From contig JAGGAG010000029.1 of NCBI GenBank assembly GCA_017889745.1, forward strand, positions 1-18,552: 18,552 nucleotides of DNA, written 5' to 3'. Under the pieces are notes generated by a model. That model was not told where the DNA came from and did not search any database. It was given only the letters and a program-made list of their open reading frames with translations. Of the stretch, positions 1 to 7,357 are shown piece by piece. Each line of letters starts with the position of its first letter. The first letter of the stretch is position 1. Position numbers and translations under genes: made by a program. This DNA is from Gemmatimonadota bacterium. Its GTDB lineage: Bacteria; Gemmatimonadota; Gemmatimonadetes; Gemmatimonadales; GWC2-71-9.

Positions 1-779
<779 letters not shown>

Positions 780-829
780 CGCCTGAGCCTGAGAGTGAGG
801 TTCCGGGCCTGCCGCGCCCCGGGAGGCGC

Positions 830-2719
830 TCAGCGCGCCGGGAGGAAGCTGCTGACCGGGTTGGAGCTGCGTGCCGGCTTCTTCTCCGGCGGCGGCGGCG
901 GCGCGTCCACCACCGGCTCCGGCGCCGGCGCCTCGACGACCGGCTCCGGCTCGGCGGTGGCGACGGGCTGCTCGGGCACGGGCTCAGGGGCCGGCGCGGG
1001 CACCCGCGACGCGTAGCTGTTCGATCGAGTGCGAGCCTTGCCGGGCTCCGGGGCGCGCACGAGCGGGGGCAGGTCGCGTTTCTCGACGCGGAGCGCGATC
1101 AGGCCGGAGCCCGCCTCCACCCGCGCGTCGAGGCCGTCGAATATCGCCTGCCGGCCGGATGCGTCCTCGACCCGGACGGTAGTTCCCGGCACGAGCCGGT
1201 AGTAGCCGAGCCAGGTCGGCGAGGCATCGGACGGCACGTCGCAGTCGCAGAGTTGCTGGCCCGGCGTCGGCTGCACGGCGACGCGCAGCGACACGCCGGC
1301 CGCGTTGGTGACGCGCGGCGCGAAATACAGCTCGTCACCCGCGGCCGCGATATCGATCGCATGGCGGACGACGCCGCTGGGATCGCTGTCCTTGAACGAG
1401 CCCTTGAGCTCCTCGCCAAGGGCCTTGCCGTTCGCCGAGACCGGGCGCACGATCGACCAGTTGGCGGTGAGCTCGCGCCCCGCGGGCCACTGCACGCGCA
1501 GGCTGTCGCCCGGATCGACGAGCTGCTGCCGGCCGTCGGCCAGTGTAAGCCACACCGGGCTCAGCAGGCGGTTCGCGACGATGATGGTCGCGGGCGCCAC
1601 CGGGCGCGACATGGCGGCACCGGCCACCGCGACGAGCAGCACGGCAGCCGCTGCGAGCCACATGCGCCCGCGGGGTGCCCCACTGGCCATGGCCGCGCCG
1701 CCGGTCGCCGGCGGCGGGCTCGCCGGGAGCTTCGTCCCTGCTGTGGTTGCCGGCGCGGGCGCGGGCATGGTGGCCATGCCGGCGCGGAGCGCCTCCATGA
1801 CGTGACCCGCAGAGGCATAGCGGTCGGCGGGATCCTTGGCCATGCAACGCCGGATCACCGCACTCAGCCACGCCGGCACGCGGGGATTGCGAATCGACGC
1901 GTCGGGTACCGGCTCGGAGAGGTGACGCCCGACGATCTCCTGGGAGGTCTTGCCCTCAAACGGCGGCGCGCCCGTGAGCAGCTGGAACAGCATCGCGCCG
2001 AACGCGTACAGGTCGGCCCGTGCATCGACCGTGTCCCGGCCAAGCGCCTGTTCCGGGCTCATGTAGAGGGGCGTGCCCACGACGAAGCCGACCTGCGTAT
2101 GTGTCGAAATGCCGTCGAGACACTTCGCGATGCCGAAGTCGAGGAGCAGCGGGCGTCCGGTCGCCTCCTCGATGAGGACGTTGTCCGGCTTGATGTCGCG
2201 ATGAATGATGCCGTGGGCGTGCGCGTGCTCGAGGGCCTCGAGGACCGGCAGCAGCATCGGAACGAGCGTCTGCGGATTGAGCGGGCCCTGCGCCAGGAGA
2301 AGATCGGCGAGGGTGGGGCCTTCCACGAACGACATGACGTAGAAGACGAGTCCTTCGCTGTCGCCGACGAAGTGGATCGGCACCGTATGCTGGTGATTGA
2401 GCCGGGCGATGGCGCGGGCTTCCTGCTTGAAGCGGGCGCGCATGCCATGCGTCCACGCCACGTCGGGCCGCAGCACCTTCACCGCGAGCCGCCGGTCCAG
2501 TTCGATGTCGCAGATCTCGAAAACGTCGGAGAACCCGCCCTGGGCAAGCCGGCGCACAACGACATACTGGGCGCCGAGCGCCTCGCTCAGCGCCTGGATG
2601 AGTTCGGCGTCGCCGGGGAGCGGATCATGCGGCGTGCAGACGCACGTGGTGCCCCGCTCACCGCTGCAGCGCGGACAGGTGACCTGGGTCACCGAGCCAA
2701 GTTCGGGGCGGGCAGTCAT
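830..2719 (-). CDS. Membrane-anchored Ser/Thr protein kinase with N-terminal Cys cluster
   Basis: A 629-residue receptor-like kinase. Residues 15-28 carry a CPRC...CVC cluster (C15, C18, C26, C28), probably a small zinc ribbon. The kinase domain spans about 52-312: glycine loop AQGGF, K81, HRDIKPDN from H173, DFG 194-196, MSPEQ 220-224. A low-complexity linker leads to one membrane helix at about 353-370. The remainder is predicted to be extracytoplasmic: a beta-rich region of unknown family, then a tail of Pro/Glu/Val repeats (PAPEPVPE-like). I chose ATG 2719 (MTARPE); ATG 2734 is also possible, and the frame stays open further upstream to 2902, where the translation looks like non-coding sequence. 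It precedes the truncated paralogue by 50 bp and is probably co-transcribed. It likely couples an envelope signal to cytoplasmic phosphorylation; no ligand or substrate can be inferred. Confidence 0.9.
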   Translation of the reverse strand: MTARPELGSVTQVTCPRCSGERGTTCVCTPHDPLPGDAELIQALSEALGAQYVVVRRLAQGGFSDVFEICDIELDRRLAVKVLRPDVAWTHGMRARFKQEARAIARLNHQHTVPIHFVGDSEGLVFYVMSFVEGPTLADLLLAQGPLNPQTLVPMLLPVLEALEHAHAHGIIHRDIKPDNVLIEEATGRPLLLDFGIAKCLDGISTHTQVGFVVGTPLYMSPEQALGRDTVDARADLYAFGAMLFQLLTGAPPFEGKTSQEIVGRHLSEPVPDASIRNPRVPAWLSAVIRRCMAKDPADRYASAGHVMEALRAGMATMPAPAPATTAGTKLPASPPPATGGAAMASGAPRGRMWLAAAAVLLVAVAGAAMSRPVAPATIIVANRLLSPVWLTLADGRQQLVDPGDSLRVQWPAGRELTANWSIVRPVSANGKALGEELKGSFKDSDPSGVVRHAIDIAAAGDELYFAPRVTNAAGVSLRVAVQPTPGQQLCDCDVPSDASPTWLGYYRLVPGTTVRVEDASGRQAIFDGLDARVEAGSGLIALRVEKRDLPPLVRAPEPGKARTRSNSYASRVPAPAPEPVPEQPVATAEPEPVVEAPAPEPVVDAPPPPPEKKPARSSNPVSSFLPAR

Positions 2720-2929
2720 CGTTGCATCGTGCATGTCGGCATCCGGAGCGCCCACTCGGGCCCCCGTTCGCCAGCCGGTTTCCGCACCCTGCTTAGGGTA
2801 TCCAAGCGCTGAATCCACGCTAAGTTGGACTGTCACCGTGAGCACTGAACGGGCACCAGGACAGGGGCTCGTCCTGTCGCAAAAGTGCACAAAGGGTGCC
2901 ACTACAGGTCCCTACAGAAAGGACGCCCG
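2720..2929. promoter_or_regulatory. Divergent intergenic region, kinases / thioesterase
   Basis: This 210-bp gap separates the two transcription directions. On the minus strand CGCTTGGATACCCT (2808-2795) closely resembles the -10 region of the leuA promoter and is the best kinase promoter candidate, although no good -35 is visible. A small inverted repeat (GACAGG 2860-2865 / CCTGTC 2873-2878) may be an operator or hairpin. On the plus strand a good ribosome-binding site, AAAGGA, precedes the thioesterase start; no convincing plus-strand -35/-10 pair was found. Confidence 0.35.
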
Positions 2930-3421
2930 ATGGAGCAGCACAGCGGCCCCGGCAAGAGCCTGCTGCGGTTCCTGACCGAACCATCGCACGTGAATTTCGG
3001 CGGCAAGGTGCATGGCGGGATGGTGATGAAGTGGATCGATCAGGCGGGTTACACCTGTGCCGCGCAATGGAGCGGCACGTACTGCGTCACCGTCTACGTC
3101 GGCTCACTGCACTTCCTCAAGCCGATCATGGTGGGTTCGGCGGTGGACATGCGCAGCCAGGTGATCCACACCGGGCGGTCGAGCATGCACATCTTCATCG
3201 ACATCTTTGCCGGTGATCCGCGTGAGCGTGGCACGCACCGATGCGCCTATTGCCTGGCGGTGTTCGTGGCGCTCGGTGTTGATGGGCGGCCCATGCCGGT
3301 GCCGCAGTGGGTACCGGCCAGCGAGCGGGAGAAGGCGCTCGAGCGCTACGCGCTGCGGCTGGTCGAGCATCGCAAGCAGATGGATGCGGAAGCCGCCGAA
3401 ATCCTGGGCGACGCAACCTGA
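2930..3421 (+). CDS. Acyl-CoA thioesterase (single hot-dog domain, YciA/BFIT-like)
   Basis: A 163-residue cytoplasmic protein of the hot-dog acyl-CoA thioesterase family, which hydrolyses acyl-CoA to free acid and CoA. The motif N22-F-G-G...H-G-G-M...D37 (NFGGKVHGGMVMKWID) matches the active-site helix entry of YciA-type enzymes, with D37 as the likely catalytic acid. The central strands (VYVGSLHFLKPIMVGSAV, then SSMHIFIDI) follow the usual hot-dog order. Length is normal for a single-domain member. The start at ATG 2930 is favoured over the upstream in-frame ATG 2885 because AAAGGA lies 7 nt before it. It stands alone, divergent from the kinases and convergent with the porin. Chain-length preference cannot be read from the sequence. 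Confidence 0.88.
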   Translation: MEQHSGPGKSLLRFLTEPSHVNFGGKVHGGMVMKWIDQAGYTCAAQWSGTYCVTVYVGSLHFLKPIMVGSAVDMRSQVIHTGRSSMHIFIDIFAGDPRERGTHRCAYCLAVFVALGVDGRPMPVPQWVPASEREKALERYALRLVEHRKQMDAEAAEILGDAT

Positions 3422-3432
3422 GGGAGCCGTGA

Positions 3433-3464
3433 GGGTGAGCGCCGCGTTGTCGCGACGCTCACCC
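3433..3464. terminator. Hairpin between convergent thioesterase and porin genes
   Basis: A near-perfect stem: 3433-3446 pairs with 3451-3464 (14 pairs, one mismatch) around a TTGT loop. It sits in the 54-bp gap between two converging stop codons and so could end transcription from both sides. There is no clear T-tract on either side. A second palindrome, CCCCAGGCCTGGGG (3462-3475), abuts it. Confidence 0.55.
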
Positions 3465-3475
3465 CAGGCCTGGGG

Positions 3476-4669
3476 CTAGAACTGGTAGGTGGCCCCGACG
3501 CCGATCGAGGGCTGGGTGCTCGTCGGGTCGGTGACCTCGCCGTAGTCATCCAGACTGGAGAAGTCGACCCGGAACTCAGGCCGGATCGTGGCCTTGGGGA
3601 ACACGTGGATGTTGAGCGTGGCCGTGACGCTGCCGTACTTGCGGGCGTCGGCCACGGCATAACCCAGGACGCCGGACGAGCGCACGCCGTTCTTGTCGTC
3701 CACGTAGTCGCCGCGCAGCGCCAGGTTGAGCGTCGACGAGAGATCCTGCACGAACCAGAGCCCGCCACCCCACCACGTCGCGTTCGCCTCCGGATCGGCC
3801 AGCAGCCCCTGTTCCGCCCCGTAGTCGAACTGGGCGACGATCGTCGTCTTCGACCCCACCTTGAACGTGCCCAGCCCCTCGAACCCGTAGCGCAGGTTGT
3901 CGTTGTTGTCGGCCTGCTCCGGGCCGACGAAGCCCAGCAGGCCGATGGTCACGGCCGGACTGGGCGTGAGGCCGAGCCGGCCCATGAACGACAGCGCGCT
4001 GTTGTTGTCCACCACGACATCCCAGCCATTGATGATGCGGAGCTGTGCATCGACCTTGGGCCCGAACTTGAAGTCCACGCCGAGGCCCGTGTTGGTGAAG
4101 TTCTCCAGGTAGACGAACTGGTTGCCGACGTCGAGGTTCGGGTCGAGCACGTCATCGATCACCTCGTAACCCATGATCGTCCACATCTTGCCCAGCTTGA
4201 ACTGGATCCAGTGGTCAGCCCCGCCGGTCGGCACGTTCAGCGTGACGTAGGCCTCGGTCAGGTCGGCGTTCGGGCCAAGCGAGAGCCCCTGCGACTGAGT
4301 GACCGCCGCATCCTGCCCAAACAGCAACTCGATGCGGGCACCGGCGTCGAGCTTGCCGGTGTCCACCGGCTTGGTGATGCCGAGTTCGGCGGCGTTGGCC
4401 ATGAACTGCTTCTGGTACCGGTCGTAGAAGCGACCCACGAGGATGTTGTCCGTGGCCGCGAACGAGTAGGTGAACGTCGAGGTCACATAGCCAGTGAGGT
4501 ACAGCGGCAAGGCCCCGAGCTTGAGGCCGATCGTCTCGTCAACCGGCTTGGCGGTGGTGTCCGCCTTGGCGGCGCTGTCAGGCTTGGCGACCTCCTGCGC
4601 CGCGGCCGTACCTGCGATTGAGCCGGCGATCAGCGTCACGAGAAGAACCGGTCGAAAACGTGGGGCCAT
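3476..4669 (-). CDS. Outer-membrane beta-barrel porin, OmpL/BBP2-like
   Basis: A 397-residue outer-membrane protein. Residues 1-24 form a Sec signal peptide (MAPRFRPVLLVTLIAG core, cleavage after ...TAAA before Q25). A short Lys/Asp/Ala linker follows, then a barrel of alternating hydrophobic strands ending in TYQF; the terminal Phe is the usual barrel-assembly signal. Segments such as GYVTSTFTYS, FKLGKMWTIMGYEV and IINGWDVVVDNN resemble the OmpL-like beta-barrel porin-2 family. ATG 4669 is preferred because a signal peptide starts there and a TGAGGA Shine-Dalgarno precedes it; the frame is open upstream to 4948 but that part looks non-coding. It is divergent from amtB, so it may be a diffusion channel co-regulated with nitrogen uptake. 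That link is inferred from position only. Confidence 0.85.
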   Translation of the reverse strand: MAPRFRPVLLVTLIAGSIAGTAAAQEVAKPDSAAKADTTAKPVDETIGLKLGALPLYLTGYVTSTFTYSFAATDNILVGRFYDRYQKQFMANAAELGITKPVDTGKLDAGARIELLFGQDAAVTQSQGLSLGPNADLTEAYVTLNVPTGGADHWIQFKLGKMWTIMGYEVIDDVLDPNLDVGNQFVYLENFTNTGLGVDFKFGPKVDAQLRIINGWDVVVDNNSALSFMGRLGLTPSPAVTIGLLGFVGPEQADNNDNLRYGFEGLGTFKVGSKTTIVAQFDYGAEQGLLADPEANATWWGGGLWFVQDLSSTLNLALRGDYVDDKNGVRSSGVLGYAVADARKYGSVTATLNIHVFPKATIRPEFRVDFSSLDDYGEVTDPTSTQPSIGVGATYQF

Positions 4670-4710
4670 GGTCTTGTCCTCACTGCCTCCTCGCCTCGGG
4701 TGATCCCGCA

Positions 4711-4780
4711 CGTCGAGCGGCGGGAGCTCGACGCGTGGGCGGAAATGTGAACGCCCCCGCACACGGCAGCGCGGGGGCGT
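4711..4780 (-). other. Two GC-rich hairpins in the porin 5' leader
   Basis: ACGCCCCCGC (4751-4760) pairs perfectly with GCGGGGGCGT (4771-4780) around a 10-nt loop. CGTCGAGC (4711-4718) pairs with GCTCGACG (4726-4733) around 7 nt. Both fall inside the roughly 245-nt transcript leader predicted for the porin, just before its ribosome-binding site. There is no following U-tract, so they are not ordinary intrinsic terminators; leader control of porin expression is possible. Confidence 0.5.
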
Positions 4781-4812
4781 GCAGGAACCGGGATCGCCGG
4801 TTGTCTCAGCCG

Positions 4813-4911
4813 CTACGCTGCGAAATCGTGCTCGCCGCGCCGGGAGTTCCGACGCGGCGCCGGGTTTCGATTGGAGCCGGCGGACCTGGCCGCGACGACT
4901 GGCTTGTTCAT
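4813..4911 (-). CDS. Possible 32-codon leader ORF upstream of porin
   Basis: An ORF (MNKPVVAARS...) whose ATG lies only about 3 nt from the transcription start predicted from the porin promoter; it ends before the two leader hairpins. It is rich in Arg, Ala and Asn and has no ribosome-binding site. It could be a leaderless regulatory peptide, but an ORF this short can easily occur by chance in GC-rich DNA. No homology is recognised. Confidence 0.15.
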   Translation of the reverse strand: MNKPVVAARSAGSNRNPAPRRNSRRGEHDFAA

Positions 4912-4920
4912 GGCTTTCAC

Positions 4921-4948
4921 AAGCTACATGGATATCTCCACTTGTCAA
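4921..4948 (-). promoter_or_regulatory. Candidate porin promoter
   Basis: On the minus strand TTGACA (4948-4943) is followed after 16 nt by TAGCTT (4926-4921). The amtB promoter on the other strand uses the same two hexamers, which strengthens both calls. The predicted start is near 4914. Confidence 0.5.
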
Positions 4949-5178
4949 TAGATTTTTGCATTATATGCACAAGTTGGTGCCCAATGCGCTGAGAGCCGCG
5001 GTCCGGGGTAAGCGGGTTTGGTACCCCAAGACTGACTGTGATATATCGTTATAACACTTGTAATGACAGATAGTTAATGAGTCTCAAGCAGACTAGTATT
5101 CGGTGGCTGCACCAGCTGTGGCGAGGTAATGCCTAATATTCGATGCACATACAATTCTACGTTTTCTGCACAGTTTTC

Positions 5179-5207
5179 TTGACACATCTTGCGCCTTTTG
5201 ATAGCTT
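5179..5207 (+). promoter_or_regulatory. Candidate amtB promoter
   Basis: TTGACA (5179-5184), a 17-nt spacer, then TAGCTT (5202-5207), followed by TT. The TAnnTTT pattern resembles the -7 element of Bacteroidota promoters, relatives of Gemmatimonadota in the FCB group; that comparison is an inference. The predicted start is near 5214, leaving a leader of about 70 nt. Confidence 0.55.
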
Positions 5208-5222
5208 TTCAGTGCGATCCCT

Positions 5223-5251
5223 CCCGCACCGACCCAGGGTCGGCTGGCGGG
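5223..5251 (+). other. Hairpin in amtB 5' leader
   Basis: A two-tier stem: CCCGC (5223-5227) pairs with GCGGG (5247-5251) outside, and CCGAC (5229-5233) with GTCGG (5239-5243) inside. It lies within the predicted amtB leader, about 35 nt before the start codon, without a U-tract. Role unknown. Confidence 0.4.
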
Positions 5252-5285
5252 CCTTCATGATTCCATACACCCGAGAGCACCCGCC

Positions 5286-6803
5286 ATGAAACGCCCCTCC
5301 CTGCTCGCGATCCTCCTGCTATGCGCATTGCCGCTTGTGGCAATGGCGCAGGACGCTCCCACCGTTGAATCGGTGAATGCCCGGGTCGCGAATGCGGAGA
5401 TCGGCATCAACTTCGTGTGGACGCTGGTCGCCGGGTTCCTGGTAATGCTGATGCAGCTTGGCTTCTGCATGGTGGAAACCGGATTCACGCGCGCCAAGAA
5501 CGCCGCACACACCGCCACCATGAACTTCATGGTCTACGGCGTGGCGATGATGGCGTACTGGGCGGTGGGGTTTGCCATCCAGGCTGGTGGCGTCGGTACG
5601 CTGGGCGGCCTCGGTACGTTCGAAGGCGCCAAGGAGGCCGTGCTGTCGCTCGGTGGCAAGGACTGGGGCATCGTTGGCACCCAGGGCTTCTTCCTCACGG
5701 GTGTCGCCTATACGGCGCCGGTCTTCGCGTACTTCCTGTTCCAGATGGTCTTCATGGACACCACCGCGACCATTCCGACCGGCGCGCTCGCCGAGCGATG
5801 GAAGTTCACTTCATTCCTGGTGTTCACCGTGTTCATCGGCGGACTCATCTATCCCCTCTATGCCAACTGGGTCTGGGGTGGCGGCTGGCTCTCGCAGCTG
5901 GGCAGCAACGCCGGCCTGGGCCATGGACACGTCGACTTTGCCGGCTCTTCGGTAGTGCACATGACGGGCGGGGTGTTGGCGCTGGTCACGGCAAAGCTGC
6001 TCGGCGCCCGGCGCGGCAAGTTCAACGCTGACGGCACGCCGAACGTCATTCCCGGTCACAACATTCCAATGGCCCTGTTCGGCACCTTCGTGCTCTGCTT
6101 CGGCTGGTTCGGGTTCAATGCGGGCTCGACGCTGATGGGCACCGACATCCGCATCGGCGTCATCGCGACCAACACGATGCTGGCAGGCGCTGCCGGCAGC
6201 ATCACGGCGATGCTCTACATGTGGTGGCGCTACGGGAAGCCCGATCCCTCGATGCTGGCGAACGGCGCGCTCGCCGGCCTGGTCGCCATCACCGCTCCCT
6301 GTGCGTTCGTCACGGCGCCCGCAGCCGTGCTCATCGGCGGCCTGGCCGGCGTGCTCGTGTGCTGGGCGGTGTTCTTCGTCGAGCGGACCCTCAAGATCGA
6401 CGACCCGGTCGGCGCCATCTCGGTGCACGGAATCAACGGCCTCTGGGGCATCCTCGCGCTGGGCCTCTTCGCCGATGGCACCTACGGCGACGGCTGGAAC
6501 GGCGTGCCCGGCAAGGTGACCGGCCTCTTCTATGGCGACGCCAGCCAGTTCACCGCCCAGATGATCGGTGGCCTGACGAACATCGCGGTCGTCGGCACCC
6601 TCGGCGCGCTTGCCTGGGCCATCACCGGCGCGCTGGTGAAGGGCCACCGTGTGTCCGCCGAGGTGGAGGAGATCGGGCTCGATGTGCCGGAGGTCGGCGC
6701 CATCGCGTATCCCGATTCCACCGACATCGGATCCGCCGTCATCATCCGGGGCGCGCCGGCGGCACCAGGCATTAAGGCAGCGGCGAGGATTGCCGCCGCC
6801 TGA
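5286..6803 (+). CDS. amtB: Ammonium transporter (Amt/MEP/Rh family)
   Basis: A 505-residue inner-membrane ammonium channel. An N-terminal Sec signal (cleavage near AMA-Q at about 20-22) precedes the usual eleven transmembrane helices, giving an outside N-terminus. The pore twin-histidine pair is visible: H225 in DFAGSSVVHMTGG and H381 in AISVHGINGLWG. D217, the conserved Asp near the ammonium recruitment site, is present. The FMDTTATIPTGALAERWKF segment and VWGGGWL are family-typical. The cytoplasmic tail keeps the EEIGLDVPE...AYPD pattern that docks with PII proteins, then a longer Ala-rich end. The start ATG 5286 begins the signal peptide; the Shine-Dalgarno (GAGAG) is modest. A PII gene follows 65 bp downstream, the standard amtB-glnK pair, so PII probably plugs this channel when nitrogen is plentiful. 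Confidence 0.97.
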   Translation: MKRPSLLAILLLCALPLVAMAQDAPTVESVNARVANAEIGINFVWTLVAGFLVMLMQLGFCMVETGFTRAKNAAHTATMNFMVYGVAMMAYWAVGFAIQAGGVGTLGGLGTFEGAKEAVLSLGGKDWGIVGTQGFFLTGVAYTAPVFAYFLFQMVFMDTTATIPTGALAERWKFTSFLVFTVFIGGLIYPLYANWVWGGGWLSQLGSNAGLGHGHVDFAGSSVVHMTGGVLALVTAKLLGARRGKFNADGTPNVIPGHNIPMALFGTFVLCFGWFGFNAGSTLMGTDIRIGVIATNTMLAGAAGSITAMLYMWWRYGKPDPSMLANGALAGLVAITAPCAFVTAPAAVLIGGLAGVLVCWAVFFVERTLKIDDPVGAISVHGINGLWGILALGLFADGTYGDGWNGVPGKVTGLFYGDASQFTAQMIGGLTNIAVVGTLGALAWAITGALVKGHRVSAEVEEIGLDVPEVGAIAYPDSTDIGSAVIIRGAPAAPGIKAAARIAAA

Positions 6804-6819
6804 ACCTCGACCATCACCG

Positions 6820-6855
6820 CTCCCCTGCCCCGCGTCACTGCGCGCGGGGCGGGAG
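6820..6855 (+). other. Stable hairpin between amtB and PII
   Basis: GCCCCGCG (6827-6834) pairs with CGCGGGGC (6843-6850), extended outside by CTCCC (6820-6824) and GGGAG (6851-6855) across a 2-nt bulge. It ends only 3 nt before the PII Shine-Dalgarno AGGAG (6859-6863) and has no U-tract, so an mRNA-processing or translation effect is more likely than termination. Confidence 0.55.
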
Positions 6856-6868
6856 CCCAGGAGACAAC

Positions 6869-7261
6869 ATGAAGCTCATCACCTGCGTCATCCGACCGGA
6901 GCGCCTGTCCGAAGTGAAGACGGCCCTCTTCCGCGCCGGTGTCACCGGCATCACCATCTCGCGCGTCAGCGGACACGGAGGTGAGCGCGAACTCGTGGAG
7001 ATCTACCGCGCGTCTTCCGTGGTGCTCGAGTTCCGGGAAAAGATCAAGATCGAGATGGCCTGCAGCGAGCCCTACGTGCAGCCGACCATCGACGCCATCC
7101 TCGCCTCCGCCCGCACTGGTGGTGTCGGCGACGGGAAGATCTTCGTGCAGCCAATCGAGCAGGTGGTCCGCATCCGCACGGGTGAGCGCGACAACGCGGC
7201 ACTCACCCCGGTCACCGCCGACGAAGTCCAGCGCCGGGCCCTCGAGCACGCCGTAGCCTAG
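6869..7261 (+). CDS. glnB: PII-family nitrogen regulator with divergent T-loop
   Basis: A 130-residue PII signalling protein (GlnB/GlnK family), a trimer that reads ATP/ADP and 2-oxoglutarate and binds targets such as AmtB. The core matches the family: the N-terminal strand, the B-loop TGGVGDGKIFV, and the C-loop RIRTGERDNAAL. Numbered against E. coli GlnB without gaps, the T-loop (about 37-55) is unusual. Gln39 is Glu, Gly41-His42-Thr43 are Glu-Leu-Val, and Tyr51, the uridylylation site, is Val. Tyr46 and Arg47 are kept; Arg47 is the residue that enters the AmtB pore in the E. coli GlnK complex. Ser49, the phosphorylation site of cyanobacterial PII, is present. The C-terminus has about 18 extra residues. 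The start is set by AGGAG 5 nt upstream. It is downstream of amtB and probably co-transcribed. Confidence 0.93.
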   Translation: MKLITCVIRPERLSEVKTALFRAGVTGITISRVSGHGGERELVEIYRASSVVLEFREKIKIEMACSEPYVQPTIDAILASARTGGVGDGKIFVQPIEQVVRIRTGERDNAALTPVTADEVQRRALEHAVA

Positions 7262-7276
7262 CGCGCCCTGCGGCCC

Positions 7277-7315
7277 CCCGCCCCGGTGCCTTGCCGTGCA
7301 GGGGCCTGGGGCGGG
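7277..7315 (+). terminator. Weak terminator-like stem after PII gene
   Basis: CCCGCCCC (7277-7284) pairs with GGGGCGGG (7308-7315), followed by ATCTTT. The loop is long (23 nt) and the T-tract poor, so partial read-through into ilvD is likely. Confidence 0.35.
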
Positions 7316-7357
7316 ATCTTTCGCGGGAGGCCAACCGCTCCCCGAGCCAGCCTGACC

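Larger units (their letters stand above)
4670..5285. promoter_or_regulatory. 616-bp AT-rich divergent control region, porin / amtB
   Basis: No conserved protein-coding gene is visible. The centre is strikingly AT-rich for this window: 18 G+C of 60 bases in 5041-5100. It contains two divergent sigma70-type promoter candidates (4921-4948 minus, 5179-5207 plus), two GC-rich hairpins in the porin leader (4711-4733, 4751-4780), a GCAC-N6-GTGC dyad (4967-4980), a small AGTCT/AGACT stem (5080-5094) and a hairpin in the amtB leader (5223-5251). No sigma54 promoter with correct GG/GC spacing was found. Confidence 0.5.

Noticed and set aside
1253..2812. Long plus-strand ORF (519 codons) opposite the kinase gene, and similar long antisense ORFs opposite leuA, leuC, ilvB and the porin
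   Set aside because: They are antisense shadows in GC-rich coding DNA, with Arg/His/Gly/Ala-rich translations and no recognisable family; the opposite strand carries complete known motifs.
5115..5131. Second sigma54-like site (TGGCGAGGTAATGCC)
   Set aside because: GG-to-GC distance is one base short and TTGC is not present.
5179..5195. Sigma54 promoter upstream of amtB (TTGACACATCTTGC)
   Set aside because: Spacing between the two halves is 2 nt too short and the GG is missing; a TTGACA-N17-TAGCTT promoter explains the same bases.
7286..7357. N-terminal extension of IlvD from GTG 7286
   Set aside because: The extra 24 residues are not family-like and the start lies inside a hairpin; ATG 7358 gives the conserved N-terminus.
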